64,000 nucleotides of DNA from Symbiodinium kawagutii (Eukaryota; Sar; Dinophyceae; Suessiales; Symbiodiniaceae). This document shows, piece by piece, positions 39,411 through 48,454 of this stretch. The position numbers were made by a program, and so were the translations under genes. The notes beneath the pieces were generated by a model that was given only the letters and a program-made list of their open reading frames with translations, was not told where the DNA came from and searched no databases. The DNA lies in assembly GCA_009767595.1 (NCBI GenBank), contig VSDK01017500.1, forward strand, positions 79,639 to 143,638, read 5' to 3'. Each line of letters begins with the position of its first letter. The first letter of the stretch is position 1.

Positions 39411-39725
39411 CATGACTGGGATGCTTAGAAGTGTGGGTAGTAGGTGCTCATTGCAATGATTTCGCTCGATTGGCAATCATGGCATATCGATGACAAATAA
39501 TGGTTGATATGCAAATAGATGACTCGTGGCACAATAATGTTTGATGTCGCCTGTGAATGATGGCCGTTGATGCTTAATGGTTTTTTACAGGGAACGAACA
39601 TTGGATGGTGAATATTGCTAATCAACAGTGGTTGTCAATGGTGCCTGGTTGAGTTACTATACACCATAGAGGTTACATCTGGCTATCAACGATCGAATTT
39701 GTCAATGTTGCCAGCACATTTTATC

Positions 39726-39831
39726 TGGTGGTTTCTTAAAATGGGGGTACCTCTAAATCATCCAATCTAGACCATGTAGTTATAAACCATCCATAACTCG
39801 GGGGTTTCCCAATTTTGAGAACACCCACTTG
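39726..39831 (+). mobile_element. Family A element
   Basis: TGGTGGTTTCTTAAAATGGGGG and CCCAATTTTGAGAACACCC. The centre is AAATCATCCAATCTAGACC. Confidence 0.7.
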
Positions 39832-39839
39832 TAATTTGT

Positions 39840-40131
39840 GTTGCTTGTCAGCGGACCCCCCCAAAGTTGGGTCACTTGCTGTAAGTAGGGTACCTTTGTA
39901 GGTTGTTCACTCGCTTCTTGGTGCCGGGGGTGCCCCTCAACATGATCATTTACAAAGGAGAACAACGCCAATCAGCTCGGGGTTTATAGGGGTATGACAT
40001 ATGGCATATATGGTCCAGTGGGGGGGGGGTTGGGCTGGGGGGGTGGGGGCAGGGGGGTAATTTACGAGCAGTGTATAAGTAGTACATAAATAGTATGTAG
40101 GTAGTACGTAGGTAGATATCTAGTATATAGA
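39840..40131. other. Spacer, G-rich run and TAGTATGTAG minisatellite
   Basis: A weak plus frame at 39895-39985 reads FTRFLVPGVPLNMIIYKGEQ. A guanine-rich run (GGGGGGGGGGTTGGG to GGGGGG) lies at 40019-40058, and TAGTACGTAGGTAGTA units lead into the gap. Confidence 0.5.
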
Positions 40132-40358
40132 NNNNNNNNNNNNNNNNNNNNNNNNNNNNNNNNNNNNNNNNNNNNNNNNNNNNNNNNNNNNNNNNNNNNN
40201 NNNNNNNNNNNNNNNNNNNNNNNNNNNNNNNNNNNNNNNNNNNNNNNNNNNNNNNNNNNNNNNNNNNNNNNNNNNNNNNNNNNNNNNNNNNNNNNNNNNN
40301 NNNNNNNNNNNNNNNNNNNNNNNNNNNNNNNNNNNNNNNNNNNNNNNNNNNNNNNNNN
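40132..40358. other. Assembly gap (227 N)
   Basis: The gap lies inside a TAGTATGTAG-like minisatellite that continues to 40440 on the right, so the true length is unknown. Confidence 0.95.
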
Positions 40359-40477
40359 TAAGTAGTATACAGATAGTATATAGAGGCAGTTGTAGGTAGT
40401 ATATATGTAGTATGTAAGTAATGTATGGCAGTATAGGTACTAAATGGGGGTGTGTACATAGGACGTAAAGGTCCGAA

Positions 40478-40575
40478 ATGATGCAAATAGCGTACGAATG
40501 CGAGAGGAAGGCTCCAAAATGCTGCAAATAGCGTACGAATGCGACGGTGAGGCTCCAAAATGCTGCAAATAGCAT
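40478..40575 (-). repeat. 41-bp tandem repeat, about 2.4 units
   Basis: ATGATGCAAATAGCGTACGA starts at 40478, with related units at 40519 and 40560, exactly 41 apart. Confidence 0.85.
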
Positions 40576-40675
40576 GGAATTGGGGTCCCGGGGGGGGGAG
40601 GGGGGCGGGACCATACCATAGGGGGGGGGGGGGAACACGGAACACGGTACCATATATATATATATATATATATAG

Positions 40676-40749
40676 CTTCCAGCAACATGGCAAGGAGTGG
40701 ATCTTGGCGGATTTCTCCAACGATCCCATCATCAACATCGATCTCAGCA
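40676..40749 (+). CDS. Candidate exon (HGKEWILADFSNDPIINI)
   Basis: The acceptor TATATATAG and donor GTACCACAAC bound 74 bases, FQQHGKEWILADFSNDPIIN then IDLS. The same frame is open to TAA at 40848 (TTTTNVIPNKAGHSQNPATH). The minus strand is also open (FVWDDVCGCGTAEIDVDDG), so the strand is not certain. Confidence 0.38.
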
Positions 40750-40859
40750 GTACCACAACCACAAACGTCATCCCAAACAAAGCTGGGCATTCTCAAAATC
40801 CGGCGACTCATGATTCGTTGTCGGTTAATACTAGCCGTTGTGTGTACTAACTAACCAAC

Positions 40860-41080
40860 TTATCCCTGCTATAAATTAATTGTACAAGCAACTCATACCT
40901 GCTACACCACAAGTCATCAGCTGATATAACTATACCAACTTTATACCAGCTATATACCTACTAGGTATATATACCCTGGTATAAATCAGCTGGTATAACT
41001 ATATACCTACTACATCAGCTGGTATAACTATCACCTGGCTATAAGTAGCAGGTCACTTACATGCTACTGCTTACATCAAC
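40860..41080. repeat. AGCTGGTATAACTATA iterations
   Basis: ACCAGCTATATACCTACTAG and CAGCTGGTATAACTATAxACC recur with partial dyad symmetry, a private word of this intron end. Confidence 0.65.
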
Positions 41081-41100
41081 AACTTCCCGCATCCGCCGAG

Positions 41101-41211
41101 GCCTTTGTGCTTTGCTTTGGCCAACGGAGAGCGCCTTGGGCACGTGCCGTGCAGCTGCGCGGGTGTGCCAGGGCTCTGCCAAGGAGGCGGCGGAGATGAA
41201 GGTCATAGCAG
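41101..41211 (+). CDS. Candidate internal exon (GSAKEAAEMKVIA)
   Basis: A possible acceptor CCGCCGAG (41100) and a strong donor GTATGAG at 41212. The frame reads GLCALLWPTESALGTCRAAA, then RVCQGSAKEAAEMKVIA. Two other plus frames are open for most of it. GGTCAATGGTTAAGATAAG follows. Confidence 0.42.
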
Positions 41212-41219
41212 GTATGAGT

Positions 41220-41290
41220 TCCTGTCAGTGGTATGGTCAATGGTTAAGATAAGATTCCATTAATGGTTAATGGTTAAGATAAGATTAGCA
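41220..41290 (+). repeat. ATGGTTAAGATAAGATTCC tandem
   Basis: ATGGTTAAGATAAGATT recurs two to three times at about 30-base spacing, the donor-side word of this intron. Confidence 0.7.
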
Positions 41291-41358
41291 ATTATGGTAT
41301 CAACCAGTTGTGATGGTTACTGGTATGGTTCCATTCCTGAAATCTGTTTAAGATAAGA

Positions 41359-41643
41359 TTGTGGTGCCGAAGACAGTGCATAAGTATGTTGCTTGGGCGC
41401 CGAAACCGTGGTTCAACCATGGCTGAAAGAAATTCTGGGATTCCTGCAGACCATGATTTCGCAGTTTCAACACGTGGAGAAATTTCGACCATGGCACTGC
41501 GCCAATGTGACCCGACATACCCAGTTTTGGTGGCACAGTTTTTCTGGGGCAGAACCTGGGTGTGTTTGACACCGCAGATGAGGTGGTCGTTTCGAGTGGA
41601 AGCTACCAATTTGGCATGTGGAGTACCAACTGATGGCGGTTGA
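41359..41643 (+). CDS. Possible 94-codon coding segment (TMALRQCDPTYPVLVAQF)
   Basis: The plus frame contains STMAERNSGIPADHDFAVST, RGEISTMALRQCDPTYPVLV and AQFFWGRTWVCLTPQMRWSF, ending TGA at 41641. The opposite strand is open over 105 codons and also natural (HWRSAMVEISPRVETAKSW), so only the presence of coding sequence, not its strand, is suggested. Confidence 0.35.
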   Translation: MWCRRQCISMLLGRRNRGSTMAERNSGIPADHDFAVSTRGEISTMALRQCDPTYPVLVAQFFWGRTWVCLTPQMRWSFRVEATNLACGVPTDGG

Positions 41644-41836
41644 TCGTATTGAGGGTAGCCACACGATGAGCTAGTGGAAATATCTCTCTTGTGAAGCTAT
41701 TCATTGAATTCAGCCCATCGAGGTATGAAAAGCACCTGGTTGGTCCATTGTTAGGATCGGACTAATAGGTTACATAGGGTGTATTGTAGCCCATTCATCG
41801 TACCTGCATTCGGAATTCACTTCGTTTGATGGATGG

Positions 41837-41838
<2 letters not shown>

Positions 41839-41911
<73 letters not shown>
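41839..41911. repeat. (GAT)n microsatellite, about 24 units
   Basis: An uninterrupted GAT/ATG triplet run. The poly-Met and poly-His frames are artefacts. Confidence 0.95.
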
Positions 41912-42177
41912 CTTCATAAATGCATCGATTGTACGATTTACTCCAACCCACGCAAAAAAAGGAAAACCACCAAAATTGCGGGATGTCTCATACCAGTTGG
42001 TGGAGTTTATGAGATCACCCATGAACCATTGATCAAGAGGCATCAAAATTTCCATGAACTACACATGAACATTCCACCTTAACCAATGGTTGACCTCAAT
42101 CCCGCTGAAGCTTAAATCCCAGCGATCAACTATCAGTGGGTTAGGACTAACGAATGCTTCACCTTGTTAGTCACGTT
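41912..42177. other. No gene supported
   Basis: Unique spacer. The 80-codon plus frame here starts within the GAT run. Confidence 0.4.
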
Positions 42178-42287
42178 GTTGGGTCTTTCTCAGAATAGGG
42201 GTACCCCCCAATCATCCTTTGATAGTCATTTATAGTAACAAACCAACCTTTTTTGGGGGTCCCCTATGGCTTGAGAAACACCCATAT
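42178..42287 (+). mobile_element. Family A element
   Basis: TGGGTCTTTCTCAGAATAGGGG and CCCTATGGCTTGAGAAACACCC. It is followed without a gap by a family B right-half (42289-42345) and a lone family A right tip (42346-42372), so three elements are nested or abutting. Confidence 0.75.
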
Positions 42288-42288
42288 C

Positions 42289-42372
42289 CCTTGGTTCCCT
42301 ATCATTAACCATTGTTTTCCCTACTATTGTTGGTCATTATCCATGGTTAGTCCTATTCTAAGAAACACCCTG
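42289..42372 (-). mobile_element. Family B fragment plus family A tip
   Basis: CCTTGGTTCCCTATCATTAACC through TTGGTCATTATCC is family B. TAGTCCTATTCTAAGAAACACC is a family A end. Confidence 0.6.
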
Positions 42373-42428
42373 TTCGGCCGTGAATAAATCACCTCCTGAG
42401 GTGGAACATTGCCAAGCATCTACTCGCC

Positions 42429-42570
42429 GAGTCCGGCAATCATCGTGAGAGGCGCGAGGGTCGCGGGTTGCGCTGTGGCAGCCGGCTGCGGGAGGAGTTG
42501 CTGGGGCGAATGTCCGGCGCCAGCGGGAGCATCACTGGTCGTGTGCCGCCTACCATCGTTGCGGTCACCA
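42429..42570 (+). CDS. Candidate exon (LREELLGRMSGASGSITG)
   Basis: The plus frame reads ESGNHRERREGRGLRCGSRL, REELLGRMSGASGSITGRVP and PTIVAVTKYCSL. It stays open to TAA at 42606, and a GTACTG donor near 42572 is possible. A second plus frame (ARVAGCAVAAGCGRSCWGEC) is also open. GC-rich, no family. Confidence 0.38.
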
Positions 42571-42599
42571 AGTACTGTAGCCTGGTGACGGTACTTCCC

Positions 42600-43040
42600 A
42601 TGTTGTAACCTGGTTTTGGATGTGATCACAGTCATTTTTTTGATAATTTGGGGCAGTTACAGATACCTGGTATATGAAGTTGCCGTGAGATTTTATCGCT
42701 AGTTATGCTACTGAGCCCCCTGGCAATCCAAACTTGATACCGATCAGTGATCCGTCTGTCCTTCACATCCCATCAGCTACCAGTCACGGTTCGTCGAACT
42801 CTACGAATGTGACCTACCCTGTTGCTTGCCAAGATTGCACCATAATCATATAGCTGGTGTATCCCCTATTCTTGTTGGTTATTCTCCCCTATTACCAACC
42901 ATTACCCAGCGAATCAACCTTCTAGTTCTACCTAGTTACCCTCTGGTGACCTAACCTGGTTGCGTTGAAAATCCACCATCGAAATCGTTGGTTGGCCTGA
43001 AAAAATAGAAGGATTCTTGGCTTCCAGGTCAGTTCACCAT
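42600..43040. other. Spacer with family E end at 42937-42979
   Basis: TTACCCTCTGGTGACCTAAC, then GGTTGCGTTGAAAATCCACC, repeats the text found at 20312 and 61895. Confidence 0.5.
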
Positions 43041-43042
43041 AG

Positions 43043-43137
43043 CTCCCGTGGGCGCCGAACAGGGTCGTGCACAGCATTTCCCAGGCAGATGAAGATGGCC
43101 ATGGAACATCGATTCGAGGTCGACTGGACCTAGCTGA
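43043..43137 (+). CDS. Candidate internal exon (VVHSISQADEDGHGTSIR)
   Basis: The acceptor GTTCACCATAG and a perfect GTGAGTGG donor bound 95 bases. The frame reads LPWAPNRVVHSISQADEDGH, then GTSIRGRLDLA. The TGA spanning the donor supports splicing. The composition is natural, with an acidic loop. Confidence 0.48.
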
Positions 43138-43239
43138 GTGAGTGGTGAAATTGATGGTTGAGAATGAATTTGCAACGGGTTGATAGTGCTTAATACTGGT
43201 GAAATAATGAGTGATTAATAATGTTGTCCACACAATAGT

Positions 43240-43285
43240 ATACCCCCCCCCTCCCCCTAATTTTTTTTTTTTTAGGGGGGGGGTC
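43240..43285. repeat. C-run, T-run and G-run mirrored cluster
   Basis: CCCCCCCCCTCCCCCTAA, then 13 T, then A and ten G. The C and G runs can pair across the T-run loop. Confidence 0.8.
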
Positions 43286-43316
43286 AGCTTTGCAATTGTA
43301 TACCTGGAATCTGGGC

Positions 43317-43354
43317 TCTCCCCACGACTCTCCCCACGACTCTCCCCACGACTC
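43317..43354 (+). repeat. 12-bp tandem CTCCCCACGACT
   Basis: Three exact units and a partial one, upstream of the TTTTC array. Confidence 0.9.
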
Positions 43355-43364
43355 TACCCGAAGG

Positions 43365-43499
43365 CTTCTTTCTTTTCTTTTCTTTTCTCTTCTCTTCTCT
43401 TCTCTTCTCTTCTTTTCTTTTCTTTTCTTTTCTTTTCTTGTCTTTTCTTTTCTTTTCTTTTGTTTTCTTTTCTTTTCTTTTCTTTTCTTCTTTCTTTTA
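43365..43499 (+). repeat. (TTTTC)n/(TCTTC)n pyrimidine tract
   Basis: About 130 bases are almost purely T and C on this strand, a candidate for triplex (H-DNA) formation. The Ser/Phe/Leu frames are artefacts. Confidence 0.9.
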
Positions 43500-44344
43500 A
43501 CGACAATTCAAAAACAATAAGGAAGAAAAAAAAAAGAAATGAGCCAGGGAAGTTGTTTTTTATTGCAGTTGCTAATTTCAATTTATAATTGCAATGCAGG
43601 AGCTTGCAAGGGGGTACCCTTTGTGGACCTGTTTTTTGCAATTTTTTAAAAGGATTTTAAAAAAGAAAACAGCTGTTTTGAACAAGGTCAGATTTTTGAG
43701 TTTGTAAAGGTTTGGTTTGCTTATTGAAAAGAATCTAATCACAATTAGCAATTTTAGTACTGGTTGTGAACTGGTTTTCTGGATCAATACTAAATTTAAA
43801 TTGGCCCTTTTATAATTTAGTAAGGGGGAAATCTCAAAACTTTGGAATTTTCTGGAAATTATTTGTAGCTATTGTGAATGCTGTCCTATTATTGCAACTG
43901 CTCTGGGGCAAGTTGACATTCTGTAATTAAAAATCAATAAGGGCTAATTTAAATTTAGTAAGGGCTAAAAAATCCAGATCTGGAAATTATTTGTAGCTAT
44001 TGCAAGCGCTTTACTATTGTGGTTCCAACATTAATGGTGAATGATGGTTGATAGTGGTCAATGAATGATTAAGAATGATGGTCAGTAGCAGAGTAGCTGG
44101 TTCGTAGCTCCGGAACGATGGTAAATTGATGGTTGATAGTTGGGTAATAGTTGGGCAATATGGTGAATGATTTGTTGCTTAGTGATTGCTTAGTAATGTT
44201 TGGTCAGAGGGTAAGAATGGTGAACAGCTGATTCATAGTTGGTTGATTGCTGGTTGGTAACTGGTTGCTGATGGTGCTTGATGATTGTCAGTTGAGAGCT
44301 GGTTAATAGCTGGTCACTGAGGGTTAAACAATAATGGTTGAACA

Positions 44345-44488
44345 TATGGTGGTTTCTTAAAATAGGGGGAAATCAAAAATGGATGATTTATTAGTTGGAT
44401 GGTTCATATTCATCCTTTCCGTTTAGCATTTATAGCAATAAACCAGACATTTTGGGGGGTCCCCTTTTTGAGAAACACCTAAATTTCA
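44345..44488 (+). mobile_element. Family A element with internal insertion
   Basis: TATGGTGGTTTCTTAAAATAGG and CCCCTTTTTGAGAAACACC. About 35 extra bases (AAATGGATGATTTATTAG) look like a piece of a reversed copy. Confidence 0.7.
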
Positions 44489-44999
44489 TATTGTCATTGT
44501 TGGCAATATTGAATTCGTACTTTATCATGGTTCACAGTGGTCAAGCATGGTGAAAGCAATTCATTATGGCTGAAGATGATCAATAATGGTCAATGATCAA
44601 ACCATTATGACTCACCTTCACCACACGGTCAATGGCCGAAAAAATTGGTTAATCACAGTGAATTATGAAGCTGATTCAACCATTAATCACCATTAATTAT
44701 TTATGATTGATTATTATTATCAGTCATCATTAATGGTCAACTCAACAGTAATGGTTCCCTCATGGCTGATGATGGTCGCGCAATGAATACCTTTCCGTAA
44801 TGATTAGTTACTGGTCGATGATGGTGATGAAAGCTTGATCATCGGCTTAACCTAGTCAAGACATATGATTATTAAGCACCACGATGTGGTGATAAAGGTT
44901 CAGAATCAACTAGTATAACTAAAGTTAACCAATGTATTTTTGGTTCATCACGACTAAGAACCATTGGCGGTCAATTCCGATGACGAGTCATTTTGAATA

Positions 45000-45099
45000 T
45001 GGTCATGGTTCCCCCATCATCAACCATTTTTTTCCTTGTTATTGTTGGTGATTATACCCCACTAGTTGGGTTGATTAATATTGATCCATAGCCATAGTG
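45000..45099 (-). mobile_element. Family B element, left tip lost
   Basis: CATCATCAACCATTTTTTTCC to TTAATATTGATCCATAGCCA. The left TGGCTNTGGGTCAA tip is absent. Confidence 0.6.
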
Positions 45100-45514
45100 G
45101 TTGGTAATGGCTGCTTGAGCATATAGGTTATGAATCATACGCACTGCCATGGTATCCAAACCACTGGGAGGGTCAACCACTGGTTGCTGACCACTGTGCC
45201 CGCTATATGTTTCTCAAGCAATAGGGCAACCCCCAGTTATCATCCAGTTGTTTTTCTTTCTCATTTCAGCACTATCAGCATTTATCAATTACGATTTACC
45301 ATAACCAGCAGTTATAAACCGCAATCATGAGCGGGGTACCCCCAGTTATAATCCAATACTAATCATCCCATTATAGATAAATCATTTATAGCAGAATAAT
45401 ATCATATACCCCAGTTACTACTGTAACCAGGTTATATGCCCCAGTTATTAATCATTTATAGATATTTACAGCATCATACCATCCATGACTTGGGGCTCCC
45501 AATGTTCAGAAACC

Positions 45515-45706
45515 TGATCGTCCACCACTACCGCTGTCCCGGAGGTCATCGACTGGTGCGAGGAGTTCACGGGAAGCAGCGAAGCAGATCAACTTCGTGT
45601 CTGGTTCGAGCCAGGGCGCGGCATCTCAGAGTGGCACGTGATCGGTTGAGCCAAGCGGCGGATGAATGCTACGTTGTGCTGGTTTACAATGCTCGTGGTG
45701 AGTGAT
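45515..45706 (+). CDS. Candidate exon with apparent one-base frameshift
   Basis: The frame from about 45526 reads TAVPEVIDWCEEFTGSSEAD, then QLRVWFEPGRGISEWHVIG, and meets TGA at 45647. Directly afterwards a different plus frame reads LSQAADECYVVLVYNARG up to a perfect GTGAGT donor. A single missing base near 45646 (GGTTGAG) would join them. An arginine-rich frame open through the whole island is probably a shadow. Alternatively the exon ends at GTGATCGG (45638). The acidic, Trp-containing text is strongly protein-like. No family is assigned. Confidence 0.45.
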
Positions 45707-45709
45707 GGA

Positions 45710-46830
45710 TTCATAATGATGTTTGAGGGTGGCGATGGTTTATAGTTGATGATTTGTCATGCTTGATGATGATTAATTAATACTAGTTTGTTGACGGTTG
45801 TGTAGTAGAGATGGGGTACCTAGCAAGCAACCATTTTCAGCAAGCACAGCCATTGATCTTTCTCCAGCATCAACCATTGAGATCGTTTATTTGACCTTCC
45901 TGACAAAGCTAAGTCGCAGCAAGATTTCTACACTAAACTCATGAAGGTTGATGATGATTTTATGATGCTCTTTATGATGCTTAATAGTGCATAATTGATA
46001 GTGACTAATAGCAGATAATACTGTTAGTGGATGGTGACAAATTGATCAACCGTAGTTCAAGCAGGGTTTGATATACGTAGTTTCATGGCCATGAGCCGGA
46101 AACACTGAAGCCTGGTTACAAATTAAATTGGTACTCGCCATGTTGGTCATGGTTGGTTGCTGTTTGCCGTCGTCAGTCAGCCCAGCCTATGAGCCATCAA
46201 CGATCAATCAACCATCATCAGCCACGGTGAATCGCCATTATTCAGCATTGAAAGCTGTCACTCATCCCTGCTAACCATCAACCATCGATCATGAACCGTC
46301 AACGACTGTTGGTTCAGCTGTGACCAACATATCAATATGACAAGTAGTTTTGTCAATCATTCTTTAGAATCAACCATTACTGAGCACTATTAATCACTAT
46401 TACTCATCATTACTGTAACCTCTATGAATCATCATAAAACCGTCATTCACCATCATCAAGCATCACCAACCATCGTGATGTAGCCGTACTTGTGGACTTT
46501 GGTAAACATTGTCGATTCTTAAGCGGCAAGCGTCTTCATCGTCATCCGCCACCTCGTTGGTTAAAAAATCATCAGCCATTAGATAAGCATGAGCAGTTGG
46601 TTGAATCCACCAAGACAAAACTGTAAATGTTGGCGTGTAACCACCAACCATTAGCCATGAAAAACGAAAGCAGCGACTTGTTGGTAATGGTCAATATAAC
46701 TCTTAAGAAACTACTTGCAGTCATCAGCCATTAGAAACCACCAGCCATCAATATGACTCTCAACAAAAAACTTGCAGTCATCGGAGTCATCAGCCATTAA
46801 ACACCACCAGCCATTAGTTTTTTAAAACTA
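45710..46830. other. Intron-like stretch; ambiguous open island 46470-46640
   Basis: GTGATGGATTCATAATGATG words start at the donor. CCATCAACC words lie at 46190-46460. At 46470-46640 both strands are open (minus FLTNEVADDDEDACRLRIDN; plus DVAVLVDFGKHCRFLSGKR). CCATTAGAAACCACCAGCC units repeat at 46726-46815. Confidence 0.45.
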
Positions 46831-46839
46831 AGAAACATT

Positions 46840-46965
46840 GATGACTAAAGACTATAACCATATAAAAACCATCTAAAAACCATGCAAAAACCATTTAAAA
46901 ACCATATGAAAGCCGTATTAAACAAACATATGAAAAACATGTGAAAAATCATATCAAAGCCATGG
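46840..46965 (-). repeat. AAAACCATNTAAAAACCAT left arm
   Basis: AAAAACCAT and variants recur about nine times. The mirror-image arm lies at 47138-47300 on the other side of the exon island. Confidence 0.85.
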
Positions 46966-47102
46966 GAACAGCTCCATTGGTTGGTCACTTCTCTCCATTC
47001 GAGCCAGCTCCCGAGGTCAGGGGGTCCCGATGCTTTGGATGGTGTGCTGCCGGGCATGGCCGTCGTCACCTGGCGCTGTTTGTGCGGGGACGAGGGCTCA
47101 TT
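46966..47102 (+). CDS. Candidate exon (PDALDGVLPGMAVVTWRC)
   Basis: The donor is GTGAGGACGC at 47103. One frame reads VTSLHSSQLPRSGGPDALDG, then VLPGMAVVTWRCLCGDEGSL, with TGA spanning the donor. A second, from ATG 46962, reads MGTAPLVGHFSPFEPAPEVR and continues RCFGWCAAGHGRRHLALFVR. Both are natural, so the frame is unresolved. The exon sits in the middle of a large imperfect inverted repeat. Confidence 0.42.
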
Positions 47103-47137
47103 GTGAGGACGCGATGGTGATGAGGATATGGTGGGGT

Positions 47138-47300
47138 TTTAAACGGTTTTTATATGGTTTTTCTATGTTTTTTTTTAAAATGGATTTGATATGTTTTTTA
47201 CATAGTTTCATATGGTTTTATATGTTTTTTTTAGGGATTCCATGGTTAAAGCATGGCATTAGATGTTTTTTTTCAGGGTTTTATACAGTTTTTTAGTTTT
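47138..47300 (+). repeat. GGTTTTTATATGGTTTTT right arm
   Basis: ATGGTTTTTCTATGTTTTTTTT and related words recur about ten times, reverse-complementary in style to 46840-46965. Confidence 0.85.
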
Positions 47301-47368
47301 TTTTATCCAGTGGTTACAGGGATTGGCTTGTGGTTAATAATAGGGGATAATAACCAACAATAAGACCA

Positions 47369-47478
47369 ACATGGTGGTTTCCCAAGCCAGTTTGGGAACC
47401 CCCAACAACGGTTGGTTTCTGAATATAAACGGTCAATACGGAATGATTTGGAGGGTACCCTGTTTTGAGACCCTTATT
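47369..47478 (-). mobile_element. Family A element
   Basis: ATGGTGGTTTCCCAAGCCAG and GGGTACCCTGTTTTGAGACCC. Reverse internal order. Confidence 0.65.
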
Positions 47479-47479
47479 G

Positions 47480-47653
47480 GTGGGTCGTTAATGATGACAA
47501 TTGATATTGATGGTTATACCGTGGTAAATGATGACTATATTGTTGCAATATGACCTATTGGTCAATATTGCAATGCGGAAGTGACTATTGTTGAATGACC
47601 AGACCCAATTGAACAGTCATATTGGTGAATGACTGGATGATGTTTATGACAAT
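47480..47653. other. ATTGGTGAATGAC spacer
   Basis: ATTGATATTGATGG and TTGTTGAATGACC words between two family A copies. Confidence 0.4.
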
Positions 47654-47760
47654 GTGGTGGTTTCTCAAAATAGGGGACCCCAAAAATGGTTGGTTTATTA
47701 CTATAAATAACTATTAATGGATGATTTAGGGGTACCCCTATGGCTTGAGAAACACCCATG
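47654..47760 (-). mobile_element. Family A element
   Basis: TGTGGTGGTTTCTCAAAATAGG and CCCTATGGCTTGAGAAACACCC. The internal GGTTGGTTTATTACTATAAA marks the reverse orientation. Confidence 0.8.
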
Positions 47761-47891
47761 TCCATATGGTTTCTTGGTGAATGTTCACCATGGATTTGGC
47801 CATGGTGGTGCCGACAAAAATCATCCAAGTTCATAGCCAGTATTGATAGGGAAACCAACCCACTACAGGGGGTACACCTTTTTTGGACAAC

Positions 47892-48007
47892 GTGACTGGA
47901 TGGCTTATACCCACTAACTTAGGTTTTTAGTATTTTTGGGATATGATTGATTTACCATGTAACCACTAAAAAAATATTTTTAGCAAGGGATCTATAAGCC
48001 ACCAAGG
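47892..48007 (+). mobile_element. Family C element, reference copy
   Basis: The left is TGGATGGCTTATACCCACTA and the right GATCTATAAGCCACCAAGG. TGGCTTATA and TATAAGCCA are perfect inverted tips. The centre, GATTGATTTACCATGTAACC, is shared with 58366 at near identity. Confidence 0.8.
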
Positions 48008-48009
48008 TG

Positions 48010-48340
48010 ATATTGGTGAATGATAATGGCTCATGATAGTGGTGAGCATTACTCAATACAACTTGGTTGATGACATTCGTTGCTGACTTGTTAATAGTTA
48101 TTGATATTGGGTCATGGTATTGGTAATGAATATTGATTGGGTAACGACAATTGATATAGAATGATATTCTTGGTTGGTAAACGGTAATGATGACTAGTGA
48201 TAACGGCCCCTCCCAGTTGTACCAAGCCTGGTCCCTGGAATTGTCGTCTCTGCGAGGCTACAGAGTGGTACCCATTAGGTCGGTTTCAAAGCCTCTGACA
48301 ACCAACACCCACAGCCGTGGTATGTAAAATCATACATACT
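48010..48340. other. No gene supported
   Basis: TTGGTAATGAATATTGATTGG words, with a small GC patch at 48205-48280 lacking a natural frame. Confidence 0.4.
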
Positions 48341-48341
48341 T

Positions 48342-48451
48342 AGATGGGTGTTTCTCAAAAGAGGGGTACCCAAAAATGGATAGTTTATTACTATACATGA
48401 CTAATGTTGCATGAATTGGAGGTACCCCTATCTTGAGAAACCACCAGATGG
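48342..48451 (-). mobile_element. Family A element with AGATGG direct repeat
   Basis: AGATGG lies at 48342-48347 and 48446-48451. The tips are GTGTTTCTCAAAAGAGGGG and CCCCTATCTTGAGAAACCAC. Confidence 0.85.
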
Positions 48452-48454
48452 CTG

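Larger units (their letters stand above)
43500..45510. other. AT-rich island, then intron tract
   Basis: Between 43500 and 44020 the DNA is unusually AT-rich and has a 140-bp-spaced duplication (GGAAATTATTTGTAGCTATTG at about 43854 and 43983). From 44035 to 44330 GGTTGATAGTGG words dominate. CCATTAATCACC words follow near 44680. AACCAGTTATxATCC words fill 45230-45460. No gene. Confidence 0.5.

Noticed and set aside
39950-40780. 276-codon minus-strand frame spanning the N gap
   Set aside because: It runs through undefined bases and TA/TAGTATG minisatellites; the length is not real.
43211-43641. Ser/Phe/Leu-rich and Lys/Glu-rich frames of about 100-125 codons
   Set aside because: They translate the TTTTC pyrimidine tract and its complement.
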